From UBA11865 sp035686605 (GTDB lineage Bacteria; Chloroflexota; Anaerolineae; Promineifilales; Promineifilaceae): DNA of 30,563 bases. Below the pieces are notes generated by a model, which searched no databases, had not been told where the DNA came from, and saw only the letters and a list, made by a program, of their open reading frames with translations. The DNA lies in NCBI GenBank assembly GCA_035686605.1, contig DASRZI010000307.1, positions 1-30,563 of the forward strand, in the 5' to 3' direction. The position numbers and the translations under genes are program-made. Positions 7,164-15,848 of the stretch are shown here, in pieces. Position 1 is the stretch's first letter, and every line of letters starts with the position of its first letter.

Positions 7164-8227
7164 GTAGTCACCTCATCTGTATTATCGATATCACTGAACT
7201 CTCTAACCGGAGATTCCAGGTAGTATTCATTTATAAATCCACTCATCAGGTTTGCCACGTATCTCACGGCCGAGATATTCCGGCCATATGGCATTCTTGT
7301 GGGTCCTAAAACAGCGACAGCTCCTGACAACTCTTCAATCTGGCCGTAACGCGCGAGGATCATGGTACAGTCTTTGAGTTCTTCCCATCGACCCTCACCG
7401 CCGATCACTACCTGAACACCACTGGCTCCTGTTTCGAGCGTTTCAGCCAACACGTTGGCCAAATAGGTCCCTTCTTCCAATACCCGGATAGCCTGCCGTG
7501 CCCCCTCGTCCTCGACAATGTTTACGAGTCCATCGCGGTATACATCGCTAATGGACCGCCTCTCTGACCTGCGCATGCCGTCAAGCACCAGCCGGATCAA
7601 ATCTATTTCCAGTGCATCGTCTAGCAGACTTTGCCTGGCGTAAATATCATCATAAGATGAATCTTCAAAAAGCTGATTTATGCGCTCGGCGACAATGGTA
7701 AGCCTTGTCTGGGGCACAGGTTCAGCCAGGGTCAGCATCTGCTGCTGCACTTGCCCGCCATAGAAGACCAGGATCATCAATACCAGTCTTCCCTGAGTTG
7801 ATATTAGCTGGAGGTGCTTAAAGCTGTTGGTAGTAGGTCGCGGAGCGGTCACTATACTCGCGCCTCTCGATGCGTGGGCCAGTACTGCCGCGGCCAAACG
7901 CATCCATTGATTGAGATCCAAGCGAGCCTGGTGAAACTGGTGGCTGATCATCTGTTGTTCATCGAAAGGCAGTTCAAACTCACCTACCAACCGTTGGACA
8001 AAATAGCGGTACCCCATTTCGGACGGAGCACGTCCTCCTGATGTATGCAGCTGCACTAAGTAGCCAAGCTCATCAAGATGCGACAGCTCGTTTCTCACCG
8101 TCGCCGCGCTAACATCCAGGTCATATTGTTCAACCAGGGTTTTGGAGCCAACCGGCATACCAGACTCAAGGAAATTGCGCACGAGCATCCCGAGTATGTG
8201 TTCCTGGCGGTCTGTTAGTTTTTGCAT
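7160..8227 (-). CDS. hrcA: Heat-inducible transcription repressor HrcA
   Basis: This 355-residue repressor of class I heat-shock genes binds CIRCE operators and needs GroEL for activity. The N-terminal winged helix (about 1-75) contains LTDRQEHILGMLVRNFLESGMPVGSKTLVE and SAATVRNELSHLDELGYL. A GAF-like core follows, and the C-terminus carries the typical IEELSGAVAVLGPTRMPYGRNISAVRYVA. Length fits the family. It is the first gene of the operon, 79 bp from the CIRCE element, so it should repress itself along with grpE, dnaK and dnaJ. No clear Shine-Dalgarno is seen before the ATG. Confidence 0.97.
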   Translation of the reverse strand: MQKLTDRQEHILGMLVRNFLESGMPVGSKTLVEQYDLDVSAATVRNELSHLDELGYLVQLHTSGGRAPSEMGYRYFVQRLVGEFELPFDEQQMISHQFHQARLDLNQWMRLAAAVLAHASRGASIVTAPRPTTNSFKHLQLISTQGRLVLMILVFYGGQVQQQMLTLAEPVPQTRLTIVAERINQLFEDSSYDDIYARQSLLDDALEIDLIRLVLDGMRRSERRSISDVYRDGLVNIVEDEGARQAIRVLEEGTYLANVLAETLETGASGVQVVIGGEGRWEELKDCTMILARYGQIEELSGAVAVLGPTRMPYGRNISAVRYVANLMSGFINEYYLESPVREFSDIDNTDEVTT

Positions 8228-8306
8228 GGTCTAATTTTTGTTTATGTCAACTGTACAGGGAGAGAGGGAGTAGCAATACCTTGTGCCGTTCCCTTCCCAA
8301 CACGAA

Positions 8307-8333
8307 TTAGCACTCTGTAAATGAGAGTGCTAA
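8307..8333. promoter_or_regulatory. CIRCE operator (HrcA binding site)
   Basis: TTAGCACTC (8307-8315), a 9-base spacer and GAGTGCTAA (8325-8333) match the CIRCE consensus at all 18 arm positions. The element lies in the 5' leader, just downstream of the predicted start of hrcA transcription, where bound HrcA would block the promoter or early elongation. Confidence 0.98.
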
Positions 8334-8348
8334 AGAGTTGATTTTATT

Positions 8349-8377
8349 ATCTTAACATGGGGTAGTATGACCGTCAA
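8349..8377 (-). promoter_or_regulatory. Sigma70-type promoter of the hrcA operon
   Basis: On the minus strand TTGACG (8377-8372) and TAAGAT (8354-8349) are separated by exactly 17 bases. The expected start near 8342 places the CIRCE element about 10 bases into the transcript and gives a leader of about 115 nt. Confidence 0.8.
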
Positions 8378-8441
8378 ATAAGAACAGTGTTAGATCCCTA
8401 AAGCGAAGGATTCTAGGCGAATGTTCGCTGTTAGCGATGGT

Positions 8442-9857
8442 TCACTGAAGCCTTCTGGATCCCCCGACCAGCTGCCAAATGGTGCGCATCAATATCTTTA
8501 TGTCAAGTAAAATGGACCAATTCTCTGAATACCAGATGTCAAATTTCGTCCGCTCGATGACGGAGGTATCTCCACGAAGCCCGTTCACCTGCGCCCATCC
8601 CGTCATTCCGGCTTTTTCTCGGTGTCGTTCCATATAGCGAGGTACGCTATCACGGAATACGTTTACATAATATGGTTGTTCTGGTCGCGGACCCACCAAA
8701 CTCATTTCTCCAATGAGGACGTTGATAAACTGGGGCAGTTCATCGACATCTATCTTTCTTAGTACGCTTCCGAGTTTCGTCTGCCGGGGATCATCTTTCG
8801 TCGTCCATCCGGGACCTTTTTCCTCTGCATCAAGACGCATAGATCGATACTTAACCATTAGAAAAGGCTTGCCGTCCAAGCCCATTCGCTCTTGGACAAA
8901 GAAGACTGGACCCGGTGATTCCAGTTTAACTGCGATGGCGGTTAGCATCATCAAGGGAGACAAGATAATGAGACCGATAATCGATCCAATAATGTCCATT
9001 AATCGCTTGAAGAACAGAAGATAGCCGCGCATAGCGAAGTCGCGGATCGCCAGGAGGGGTAAGCCACCCAGGTCATCGATGTCCGCTTCCGAAGCCATGA
9101 ACTGGAAGAAATCGGGGAATACCTTAATCGACACTCGCCCGCGTTCGCAGTAGGAAATAACCCGCATCACCTCACGATGACCTTTCTCAGGGATAGCAAT
9201 GATTACCTCGTCAATGGAGAGGTTTTCAATCAATTCCGGTAAATCCTCAGGTTTGCCGACGATCGGAGTGCCGTGAACCTGATCTGCATCCAGGTCTCCA
9301 TCTATAACGCCAACAACTTCATAGCCTAATTGGGGAGACCAGGCTATGCGCTGGAGGATCATCTCGGAAACATCACCGGTGCCAACCACCAGCAATCGGT
9401 CTTTACCAAATCCCCGATCACGGAGCTTTGCCCGAAGTACCTGGTGCATAATCCGGCCCAGCATGATCAACGTGATGGAGAACATCCAGGCATAGATGAT
9501 CATGGCCCTGGGAAAATCGACCTCGAATATGCAGTTTTTGAAGGAAAACACAGAGATAGCCACAGCCATCATTGTCCCGATTGAGACGGCCGCAAATATT
9601 GAGTAGAACTGGTCGACGCGGGAGATGGCGCGAGGGATATAGTATTGGTTGTAGATAAACATCAGGATTACCACGGCAATTATCTGCGCGACCATTAATC
9701 CCGAGTATGCGCTTAGCGGCATCTGGTTTGTCAGTTCATTAGGCCATGGGATGACGGACCTTATTTGATAGGACAAAATGAAAGCAACTGCCAACATCGT
9801 GATGTCCAAAATAACCAGTGAAACGGAGAGTAATCCCCTGATTCTTTGATTCGACAT
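8442..9857 (-). CDS. Polyprenyl glycosylphosphotransferase (exopolysaccharide initiation)
   Basis: This 471-residue membrane protein transfers a sugar-1-phosphate to a polyprenyl phosphate carrier, the first membrane step of surface polysaccharide assembly. N-terminal membrane segments cover about 10-30, 53-70, 85-105 and 117-137. A CoA-binding/Rossmann-like domain begins at DRLLVVGTGDVSE (153-165). The catalytic WbaP-type domain starts at FKRLMDIIGSIIGLI (283-297), with SPGPVFFVQERMG (314-326), KYRSM (336-340), DVDELPQFINVLIGEMSLVGPRPE and GMTGWAQVNG. The full two-domain length is normal for the family. The sugar substrate cannot be read from sequence. It lies 18 bp after a glycosyltransferase gene, probably in one operon. 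Confidence 0.93.
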   Translation of the reverse strand: MSNQRIRGLLSVSLVILDITMLAVAFILSYQIRSVIPWPNELTNQMPLSAYSGLMVAQIIAVVILMFIYNQYYIPRAISRVDQFYSIFAAVSIGTMMAVAISVFSFKNCIFEVDFPRAMIIYAWMFSITLIMLGRIMHQVLRAKLRDRGFGKDRLLVVGTGDVSEMILQRIAWSPQLGYEVVGVIDGDLDADQVHGTPIVGKPEDLPELIENLSIDEVIIAIPEKGHREVMRVISYCERGRVSIKVFPDFFQFMASEADIDDLGGLPLLAIRDFAMRGYLLFFKRLMDIIGSIIGLIILSPLMMLTAIAVKLESPGPVFFVQERMGLDGKPFLMVKYRSMRLDAEEKGPGWTTKDDPRQTKLGSVLRKIDVDELPQFINVLIGEMSLVGPRPEQPYYVNVFRDSVPRYMERHREKAGMTGWAQVNGLRGDTSVIERTKFDIWYSENWSILLDIKILMRTIWQLVGGSRRLQ

Positions 9858-9875
9858 GATAGCGATCCGTATCGT

Positions 9876-10793
9876 TTATGGGGCCTCTAATTTAGATGGC
9901 CCGGCCAATATATCTCCTATTATCGACCTTCTTCCCTTTATGGCAATTCCAAATAGTACGAGCCAATGCATCGGTTTCGATGTGCTGCTGCTGTAGTGTT
10001 TATAGTAAAAGATGAGCATGGCTCGATAGAATTCAACTTGCGCTCTCCGGCTGTACCGGCTGGAAGCGCGCTTGACATGGAGCACAGTTATATCTGGATT
10101 ATAGACCACCTTCCAGCCCACATCTTTCATCCGCTTTGCCCAATCGAGGTCTTCACCATACATCCAGAAACGCTCGTCCATTAGGCCAACTTGGTTAACT
10201 GCTTCTACTCTCACCATCATAAACGCGCCTACCACGGAATCGACCTCTGCGATCTGGTCTTCCGGCAAAAATGTCATATTGTACCTGGCGAATCTGGGCG
10301 ACGATGGAAACAATCGACTTAATCCCAACATGCGATAGGCTGAGACTTCCGGGGACGGGAACGCTCTACGACACGCCAGGTCAAGCTGCCCGTCAAGCAT
10401 CATTAGTCTCGGTCCGACGATGGCGACCTCCGGGTTGGCGTCGAGATAATCCACGAGGAACTCGAAGGCATTGGATGGCACTTCAGTGTCCGGATTTAAC
10501 AGCAGGCAGTACCTCGGTCTTTGCTCAATATTTGCGGTCGTTACTCCCAGCAGTTCAAGGCCCTGATTATTCGCGGTGGGATAGCCTACATTCTCTCTAT
10601 TGGCGATGATCTTGGCTTGAGGGAACTCCTCCCGCACCATATTTAAGCTATCATCTTCTGAGTTGTTATTGACAACGTAGACCTCAAAGGTGATCTCCCC
10701 TTGGCTGCTGTAAACGCTCGATAGGCACGAACGCAGCAGCTCGCACACATTGTAGTTGACGATGACAATGGCTAAATTTATCACGGACCACAT
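9876..10793 (-). CDS. Family 2 glycosyltransferase (rhamnosyltransferase-like)
   Basis: This is a 305-residue GT-A fold enzyme that should transfer an activated sugar to a growing polysaccharide. LAIVIVNYNVCELLRSCLSS is the typical start of the family. ENVGYPTANNQGLELL and LLLNPDTEVP hold the nucleotide-sugar and metal-binding region (PDTE in place of a strict DxD). VVGAFMMVRVEAVNQVGLMDERFWMYGEDLDWAKRM is the conserved acceptor/catalytic region of WbbL-like rhamnosyltransferases. No membrane segment is obvious. The ATG at 10793 has no clear ribosome binding site; a GTG at 10784 is an alternative. It is followed closely by the glycosylphosphotransferase. Confidence 0.9.
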   Translation of the reverse strand: MWSVINLAIVIVNYNVCELLRSCLSSVYSSQGEITFEVYVVNNNSEDDSLNMVREEFPQAKIIANRENVGYPTANNQGLELLGVTTANIEQRPRYCLLLNPDTEVPSNAFEFLVDYLDANPEVAIVGPRLMMLDGQLDLACRRAFPSPEVSAYRMLGLSRLFPSSPRFARYNMTFLPEDQIAEVDSVVGAFMMVRVEAVNQVGLMDERFWMYGEDLDWAKRMKDVGWKVVYNPDITVLHVKRASSRYSRRAQVEFYRAMLIFYYKHYSSSTSKPMHWLVLFGIAIKGRRSIIGDILAGPSKLEAP

Positions 10794-11040
10794 TCTAACA
10801 TAGCGCTATATGGGCTCAAAAACGGTCTCTTCACGTATTGCCACTATTAATCATACGCTCAGTAGTTATCTATGCTTTATTTATGCGCGTGATCTAGAAT
10901 TACGGAACCTGCCGCGGCAGCCTGGCGTTATAAGGATGGATCAGACTTGGCTTCAACATGGAATTGATAGGAAGACACTCAGATCGAAGACGGTAGCTTA
11001 GCTCAGGACTGGCGCTCTGCCATCCCACGGATAAATCATT
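10794..11040. other. Divergent intergenic region between glycosyltransferase and ctpA
   Basis: This 247-bp gap must hold the promoters of both the minus-strand polysaccharide genes and ctpA, but I see no well-matched -35/-10 pair. A perfect 12-bp palindrome CTGCCGCGGCAG lies at 10909-10920 and could be an operator. A TAGCTCAGG stretch at 10997 recalls a tRNA D-arm, but no tRNA can be folded around it. Confidence 0.4.
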
Positions 11041-12258
11041 ATGCAATTAAAGAAGTATCAGATTTTCTTAGTTATTGTTCTTGTTCTGATGATGTTCGCC
11101 GGTGGTTATGCCTTGGGGCAGTCCAAGCATGCGCCGGTCGATCTGGCAGGATTACCAGGCGCGAGATCAACAGACATTGATGAAGCTTTTGAACCCTTTT
11201 TGGAAACACTCGAACTGATTGGCGAGGAATATTTCGAGCAACCTCTGGACAATGACCAGCTAGCTAAGGGGGCAATTGATGGCATGTTGGCCACCTTAGA
11301 AGATCCAAATACTCGGTACCTACCACCGGAGCAAGAGCACGCTGCGAGAGAAGCCATGGAGGGAAATTTAGAAGGCATTGGAGCTGAGGTCTCGACTATT
11401 GACGGAGCGATTATCGTCGTCGCTCCCTATGAAGGATCACCAGCGGAATCTGCCGGCATCCAGCCCGGTGACATTTTAAGAGAAGCAGACGGAGTGCCAT
11501 TAACCGGACTGCACCCCGCCGAGGCGGCATCACTCGTCCGCGGTCCGGCGGGTACGCCTGTCCGCCTTCTTGTGGAGCGGGATGGCGAGTTGATCGAGAT
11601 TGATGTCATACGAGGTGTGATAAAAATTCCAAGTGTGAGCGGAGAGATTCTGGAGGATGAAATCGCCTATATTCGACTCAGCCGTTTTGCCAATGACACT
11701 AATAGGGAACTTGAGGTCGTCATCGAGCAGTTGTCCAAAGATGATCCAAGAGGCATGATCCTCGATTTGCGTTCAAATCCGGGTGGTAGTCTGCCGACAG
11801 CGGTCGACGTAGCAGACCATTTTCTAGACGAAGGTACGATTCTGGTAGAGCGATTTGGCAAAGGCGACGAAATTGAGTTCGAATCTAAAAACCGTGGCGA
11901 CGCCCAAGAACTACCCCTTGTTGTCTTAATCGACCAGGGGAGCGCCAGTGCATCTGAGGTCGTCGCTGGTGCAATTCAGGACCGAGAAAGGGGAGTCTTG
12001 ATCGGGGATACTTCGTTCGGCAAAGGCACGGTCCAAATATGGAAGAGATTGAGCAATGGTGGGGGAATCAGAATTACTGTCGCTCGATGGCTGACTCCTG
12101 ATGGCGCGTGGGTCCACGAACAGGGCTTGGAGCCTGATTTCTTCATCCTTCTTCCCGAGATCGAAATGGATGAATTCTCGGATACGCAGTTACAGGCCGC
12201 CATCGATTTTCTAATGGGACGGCCAATTCTTGAGAGTGACTCAGCTAGCGAAGGTTAG
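11041..12258 (+). CDS. ctpA: S41 family C-terminal processing protease
   Basis: This 405-residue envelope serine protease has an N-terminal signal anchor (about 6-26) and a helical pre-PDZ part with TLEDPNTRYLPPEQ (85-98). The PDZ domain covers about 108-190 (GIGAEVS, GSPAESAGIQPGDIL). The protease core includes DLRSNPGG (242-249), IDQGSASASE (297-306) and GDTSFGKGTVQ (322-332). By comparison with plant D1 processing protease, S303 is the likely nucleophile and K328 the general base, at the family's 25-residue spacing. It is transcribed away from the polysaccharide genes and its stop overlaps that of convergent recN. No clear Shine-Dalgarno is visible. Confidence 0.95.
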   Translation: MQLKKYQIFLVIVLVLMMFAGGYALGQSKHAPVDLAGLPGARSTDIDEAFEPFLETLELIGEEYFEQPLDNDQLAKGAIDGMLATLEDPNTRYLPPEQEHAAREAMEGNLEGIGAEVSTIDGAIIVVAPYEGSPAESAGIQPGDILREADGVPLTGLHPAEAASLVRGPAGTPVRLLVERDGELIEIDVIRGVIKIPSVSGEILEDEIAYIRLSRFANDTNRELEVVIEQLSKDDPRGMILDLRSNPGGSLPTAVDVADHFLDEGTILVERFGKGDEIEFESKNRGDAQELPLVVLIDQGSASASEVVAGAIQDRERGVLIGDTSFGKGTVQIWKRLSNGGGIRITVARWLTPDGAWVHEQGLEPDFFILLPEIEMDEFSDTQLQAAIDFLMGRPILESDSASEG

Positions 12259-13991
12259 ACGCCGTTCTTGACTTCTGCCACACGGCGGAGTATCGACTCG
12301 GCGCCGCCTATCGCATATTCCCCCATGGTGCCGAGCATCTCGGCTAACTCTTCGACTCTCCCTTCCTTATCCAGGGGCTTCACACTGGTGAGAGTCCTAT
12401 CGGCGACGGTTTTCTTGCTAACTCGATAATGACCTTCAGCGTATCCGGCTAGTTGAGGAAGATGGGTGACGATGATAATCTGGTGCCCGGAAGTGATTGA
12501 TATCCTCCAGAGTTTCTGACCCACAACATCCCCCACTCGACCACCGATCCCTTGATCAATTTCGTCAAATATCAATGTCGGCGTCCCATCAACCCGGGCC
12601 AGGACTGATTTTAAGGCCAACATGAGCCGGGACGTCTCTCCTCCACTAGCCACTTTTGCCAGGGGTCTGAGTGGTTCGCCAGGATTGGTTGAAACTTGAA
12701 ATTCAAGCCAGTCGATACCTGTTTCGTCGAACGCGAACCTTTCATCACCTACGTAAACGCCATCCTCGTCGGCAGACCTGGAGAAAGCAACAGCAAATCG
12801 CGCTTGCTGCATATTGAGATCGGCCAACTCTCGCTCTACTTCGTCCCCTAATTGGACCGCCACCCCCTGCCTTTTCATCGACAGCTGCTGGCCCGTCTCT
12901 CCTATATGGCGAAGAAGCTTTTCCTCCTCCGTGGCCAGATCATGAATCCGGAACTCGCTGTTCGCGATCTGCTCGAGTTCGACGTTAGCCTCTTCTTGTT
13001 TTGTCAGAATAGCTTCGATACTTCCACCATACTTTCGCTTCAGATTGCCGATTAGCTCAAGACGTTCTTCTACGTGATCCAATCTGTTCGGACTATGCTC
13101 CAGTTGTTCGCAATAACTTGCTAGTTCAGCCGTCAGGTCGCTCAGCTGATAGTTCAGATCCTGGTATTTCTCGTAGAGCGCTCTCTGTCGCTCGTCAAGA
13201 ATCGCAAGACGGCCGAGTGATTGTTCGGCTTGCCCGAGCAGGTCAATCGCCGAAAGCGAATCCGAATCTGCAGCATCAAGCAGCTTCATGGCCTGGCTGC
13301 CATGGATGAGCAGCTGTTCTACATTTGCTAGCTGGATCTGTTCTGCTCGGAGCTCTTCTTCCTCTCCGGGGGATAGATCCGCGGCATCAATCTCTTGGAT
13401 TTGGTAGGTGAGCAGCTCCTGTCTCCTGGTCAGCGTCCGTTCATCGTGACGAAGGTCAGCCAGATTTTGACGGATTTCGCGTAACTGCCGAACACTAGCT
13501 TGAAAGTCTTTCCTTTCACCTTCAAGAGAGGCGTAGGCATCCAGGAGAGGTAGGTGTGATTTAGGGCGTAGCAGCGAGAGGTGATCACCTTGTCCGTGGA
13601 TATCGACCAAACTATCTCCGAGGGTTCGGATTAGGGCCAGATTGACGGTTCGCCCGTTGACTCGACATACGCTGCGTCCATTGCTTCGCAGCTCTCGGCT
13701 CAACAGTAACAGATCCTTCTCATCACCTTCCAGTTCTTGTTCGACTAGAAACTGTTGGATTTCTGCCGGATGGGACCAATCCAGACGGAAAATCGCCTCG
13801 ACATAGGCATTGCTGCTGCCTTCCCGGATGACGCCGGTGTCAGCTCGCTCTCCAAGCACCAGGGCCATGGCATCAAGGATTATCGACTTTCCTGCCCCGG
13901 TCTCCCCCGTCAGGACATTGAAACCGGTCTGAAAATCAATGCGGACCTCTTCAATAATGGCAAAATTACGTATATATAACTCGACTATCAT
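12255..13991 (-). CDS. recN: DNA repair protein RecN
   Basis: This 578-residue SMC-like ATPase acts early in double-strand break repair. It shows MIVELYIRNFAIIEEVRIDF, Walker A GETGAGKS (29-36) and a long coiled-coil middle (about 155-375). The signature is KVASGGETSRLMLALK, followed by Walker B TLIFDEIDQGIGG and the His-switch region QIIIVTHLPQLAGYAEGHYRVSK. Length is normal. It is the last gene of the hisS-nadK-TPR-recN group, 36 bp after the preceding gene. Its stop overlaps the stop of ctpA by 3 bp on the other strand. Adjacency of nadK and recN is frequent in bacteria. Confidence 0.97.
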   Translation of the reverse strand: MIVELYIRNFAIIEEVRIDFQTGFNVLTGETGAGKSIILDAMALVLGERADTGVIREGSSNAYVEAIFRLDWSHPAEIQQFLVEQELEGDEKDLLLLSRELRSNGRSVCRVNGRTVNLALIRTLGDSLVDIHGQGDHLSLLRPKSHLPLLDAYASLEGERKDFQASVRQLREIRQNLADLRHDERTLTRRQELLTYQIQEIDAADLSPGEEEELRAEQIQLANVEQLLIHGSQAMKLLDAADSDSLSAIDLLGQAEQSLGRLAILDERQRALYEKYQDLNYQLSDLTAELASYCEQLEHSPNRLDHVEERLELIGNLKRKYGGSIEAILTKQEEANVELEQIANSEFRIHDLATEEEKLLRHIGETGQQLSMKRQGVAVQLGDEVERELADLNMQQARFAVAFSRSADEDGVYVGDERFAFDETGIDWLEFQVSTNPGEPLRPLAKVASGGETSRLMLALKSVLARVDGTPTLIFDEIDQGIGGRVGDVVGQKLWRISITSGHQIIIVTHLPQLAGYAEGHYRVSKKTVADRTLTSVKPLDKEGRVEELAEMLGTMGEYAIGGAESILRRVAEVKNGV

Positions 13992-14027
13992 CAGCTGCTT
14001 ACCGGATTCGTGTCGACAGACTCCAAG

Positions 14028-14987
14028 CTATCTCATCTGGTAATAGGCCGCGCCAGTAGCCATGACTACGTAGATGCCCGACCAGAGAAGTCCAATTGAC
14101 AAGCCAAAAGATCCAAAAATAATCAACGACGATGCAGCCGGTAAAATGCCTCCTATGACTACAATGACCCCTACCAACTGGGGCATCCAACGTCCTCGCC
14201 TTCTGCCGACTGCTCGAAAGACAAGACGTCCAATTAGACTTCCCGCAGCAGCCGCAAGAAATATCACGAAGAATCCGACGAAAGTCGCCAGGTACCCCGC
14301 GATCAGGCTTAATGGCAAAGCGATCAACACGGCTAGGAGATAATCAATTATTGTGGCTGAGTAATATTTTTCTTCTTGTTCGCGGATACATTGGGGGCAG
14401 CGATAGCCAACCGGGGTCCGTTGGGCACAGCTGGTGCAGATTGGTTTGCTGCAGCGGTTGCATCTCAGATGGGTTTCCCTCTTCGGGTGGTTGGCACAGT
14501 ACAGAACCTCCTCCACATATTCCAAATCATGTTCATCTTCGTCGAGCAGAGAAGTTTCCGCGTTTTTGTGAACATGTTGGATTTCTGCGGTCTGGGGATT
14601 GTCCTGGACTACAGCCGGAATTGGTCCTACGGCAGAGGATGCAAGTTCGCCGGCGTTTAACGTTTCTGGCTCATCTAGCTGGGTTTGATCAGGGATCTCA
14701 TCCACCTCTACAATCTCAGGCTCGTCTACAATTTCGCCATGCAGGATGGCCAATTGCCTTGTTGCTCTTGCGTTTCCCGGATCAAGCTCCAACGCTTTTT
14801 CTAAAGCAGCCTCTTTCTCATCAGAATCCCGATAAACGCCGGCTAGTCCAATCCATGCGTCTACCGTCTCGGGCGCTTCCTCAATCACTTGGTTGTATAA
14901 CTTTGTCGCGGCTGACCGTTTTCCTGATTCAGCAACTTTGTTCGCCTGTCTCATGAGTAGACGAATTCGCGGACTCAACGTCTCCAT
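14028..14987 (-). CDS. TPR and zinc-finger membrane protein of unknown function
   Basis: This 319-residue protein has three parts. Residues 5-85 form TPR-like helices (SAATKLYNQVIEEAPETVDAW, KALELDPGNARATRQLA). An acidic linker spans about 86-160. A B-box-like cysteine cluster lies at 164-200 (C164, H167, C176, C179, C184, C187, C197, C200). The last third holds about four membrane segments (211-230, 231-252, 270-290, 291-312) with a basic GRRRGRW loop near 261. The tail resembles conserved hypothetical membrane proteins. It lies between nadK and recN with short gaps (13 and 36 bp), so it is cotranscribed with housekeeping genes. A scaffold or sensor role at the membrane is only a guess from the domain types. 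Confidence 0.85.
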   Translation of the reverse strand: METLSPRIRLLMRQANKVAESGKRSAATKLYNQVIEEAPETVDAWIGLAGVYRDSDEKEAALEKALELDPGNARATRQLAILHGEIVDEPEIVEVDEIPDQTQLDEPETLNAGELASSAVGPIPAVVQDNPQTAEIQHVHKNAETSLLDEDEHDLEYVEEVLYCANHPKRETHLRCNRCSKPICTSCAQRTPVGYRCPQCIREQEEKYYSATIIDYLLAVLIALPLSLIAGYLATFVGFFVIFLAAAAGSLIGRLVFRAVGRRRGRWMPQLVGVIVVIGGILPAASSLIIFGSFGLSIGLLWSGIYVVMATGAAYYQMR

Positions 14988-15000
14988 TTATTAATGCCTT

Positions 15001-15840
15001 CTATGGTATACGGGACCAAAAACTTAAGTGCTGCATTAATCGATGATAGAAATAACTTGGTCCGTCTACACGGGCGAAGTGACTCTCGCATGTATACTTT
15101 CCAATGGTGACCTCGTCACCGCTTTGCAGAGCAATTGCATTCTGACCATCAGCCGCTGCAATCGCTTCGTGTTCCATCTCCACCTGTATCTTTACTTTGG
15201 CTTCCTGATGAAGCACAATAGGTCGCTCGAAGCTCAGGTGTGGGGCAACGGGGAGAACCAGGAAATTCTGGAGGCGGGGCGGGAGCACAGGTCCTCCAGC
15301 AGCCATCGAATAGGCGGTTGAACCCGTAGGCGTCGCCGCGATGAGCCCGTCAGCCGTGTAGGTTATTACATGATCCCCGTCGACATAGAGATGGAAACGG
15401 ACCACCCTAACCATCGAACCTCTGCTGACGACAATCTCATTCAGTGCTGATAAATTAGCAATAGATTGGCCATCCCTGGTTATGGCTGCGCTCAACATGA
15501 GCCGTTTCTCTATCCAACATTCTCCCCTGATAACCTTTTCTAATTTGCTTTGCCAATCCGAAAGAGCAGCTTCGCTCAGGAAACCCACCCTTCCAAGGTT
15601 GATGCCAAATATTGGGACTTCGTAATGAGCCGCGATCCTCGCGCTAAGCAGCGTCGTCCCGTCACCCCCAAGAACGACGAGGAGATCCAGGCCGTTGATT
15701 ATTTGTTCTAGCTTATCTCTGTCGGCCGTCTCTCCCATCCACACGTCGATGCCCTGTCCGGCCAGCCAGGTTCCAACCTCGCCAGCGACAGCTTGTGCCA
15801 TAGGAACCGATAAGTTGTAGAAAACCGCGATATTCTTCAT
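15001..15840 (-). CDS. nadK: NAD kinase
   Basis: This cytosolic enzyme phosphorylates NAD to NADP. From the ATG at 15840 it has 279 residues: MKNIAVFYNL, the nucleotide loop VVLGGDGTTLL (55-65), INLGRVGFLSE, ALNEIVVSRGS with the conserved NE pair, and TPTGSTAYSMAAGGPVL. Length and motif order are normal. An ATG at 15879 would extend the protein by 13 residues into the end of hisS. The shorter start gives the family N-terminus and leaves an 8-bp gap after hisS. Neither start has a strong ribosome binding site. It sits between hisS and the TPR/zinc-finger gene. Confidence 0.95.
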   Translation of the reverse strand: MKNIAVFYNLSVPMAQAVAGEVGTWLAGQGIDVWMGETADRDKLEQIINGLDLLVVLGGDGTTLLSARIAAHYEVPIFGINLGRVGFLSEAALSDWQSKLEKVIRGECWIEKRLMLSAAITRDGQSIANLSALNEIVVSRGSMVRVVRFHLYVDGDHVITYTADGLIAATPTGSTAYSMAAGGPVLPPRLQNFLVLPVAPHLSFERPIVLHQEAKVKIQVEMEHEAIAAADGQNAIALQSGDEVTIGKYTCESHFARVDGPSYFYHRLMQHLSFWSRIP

Positions 15841-15848
15841 CAGTCCAG

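Noticed and set aside
10990..11030. tRNA-like D-arm sequence TAGCTCAGG before ctpA
   Set aside because: No acceptor stem, anticodon arm or GTTCGA T-arm can be placed around it.
14312..14956. 214-codon plus-strand frame opposite the TPR/zinc-finger gene
   Set aside because: The minus-strand gene shows TPR, Cys cluster and membrane segments; this frame is its shadow.
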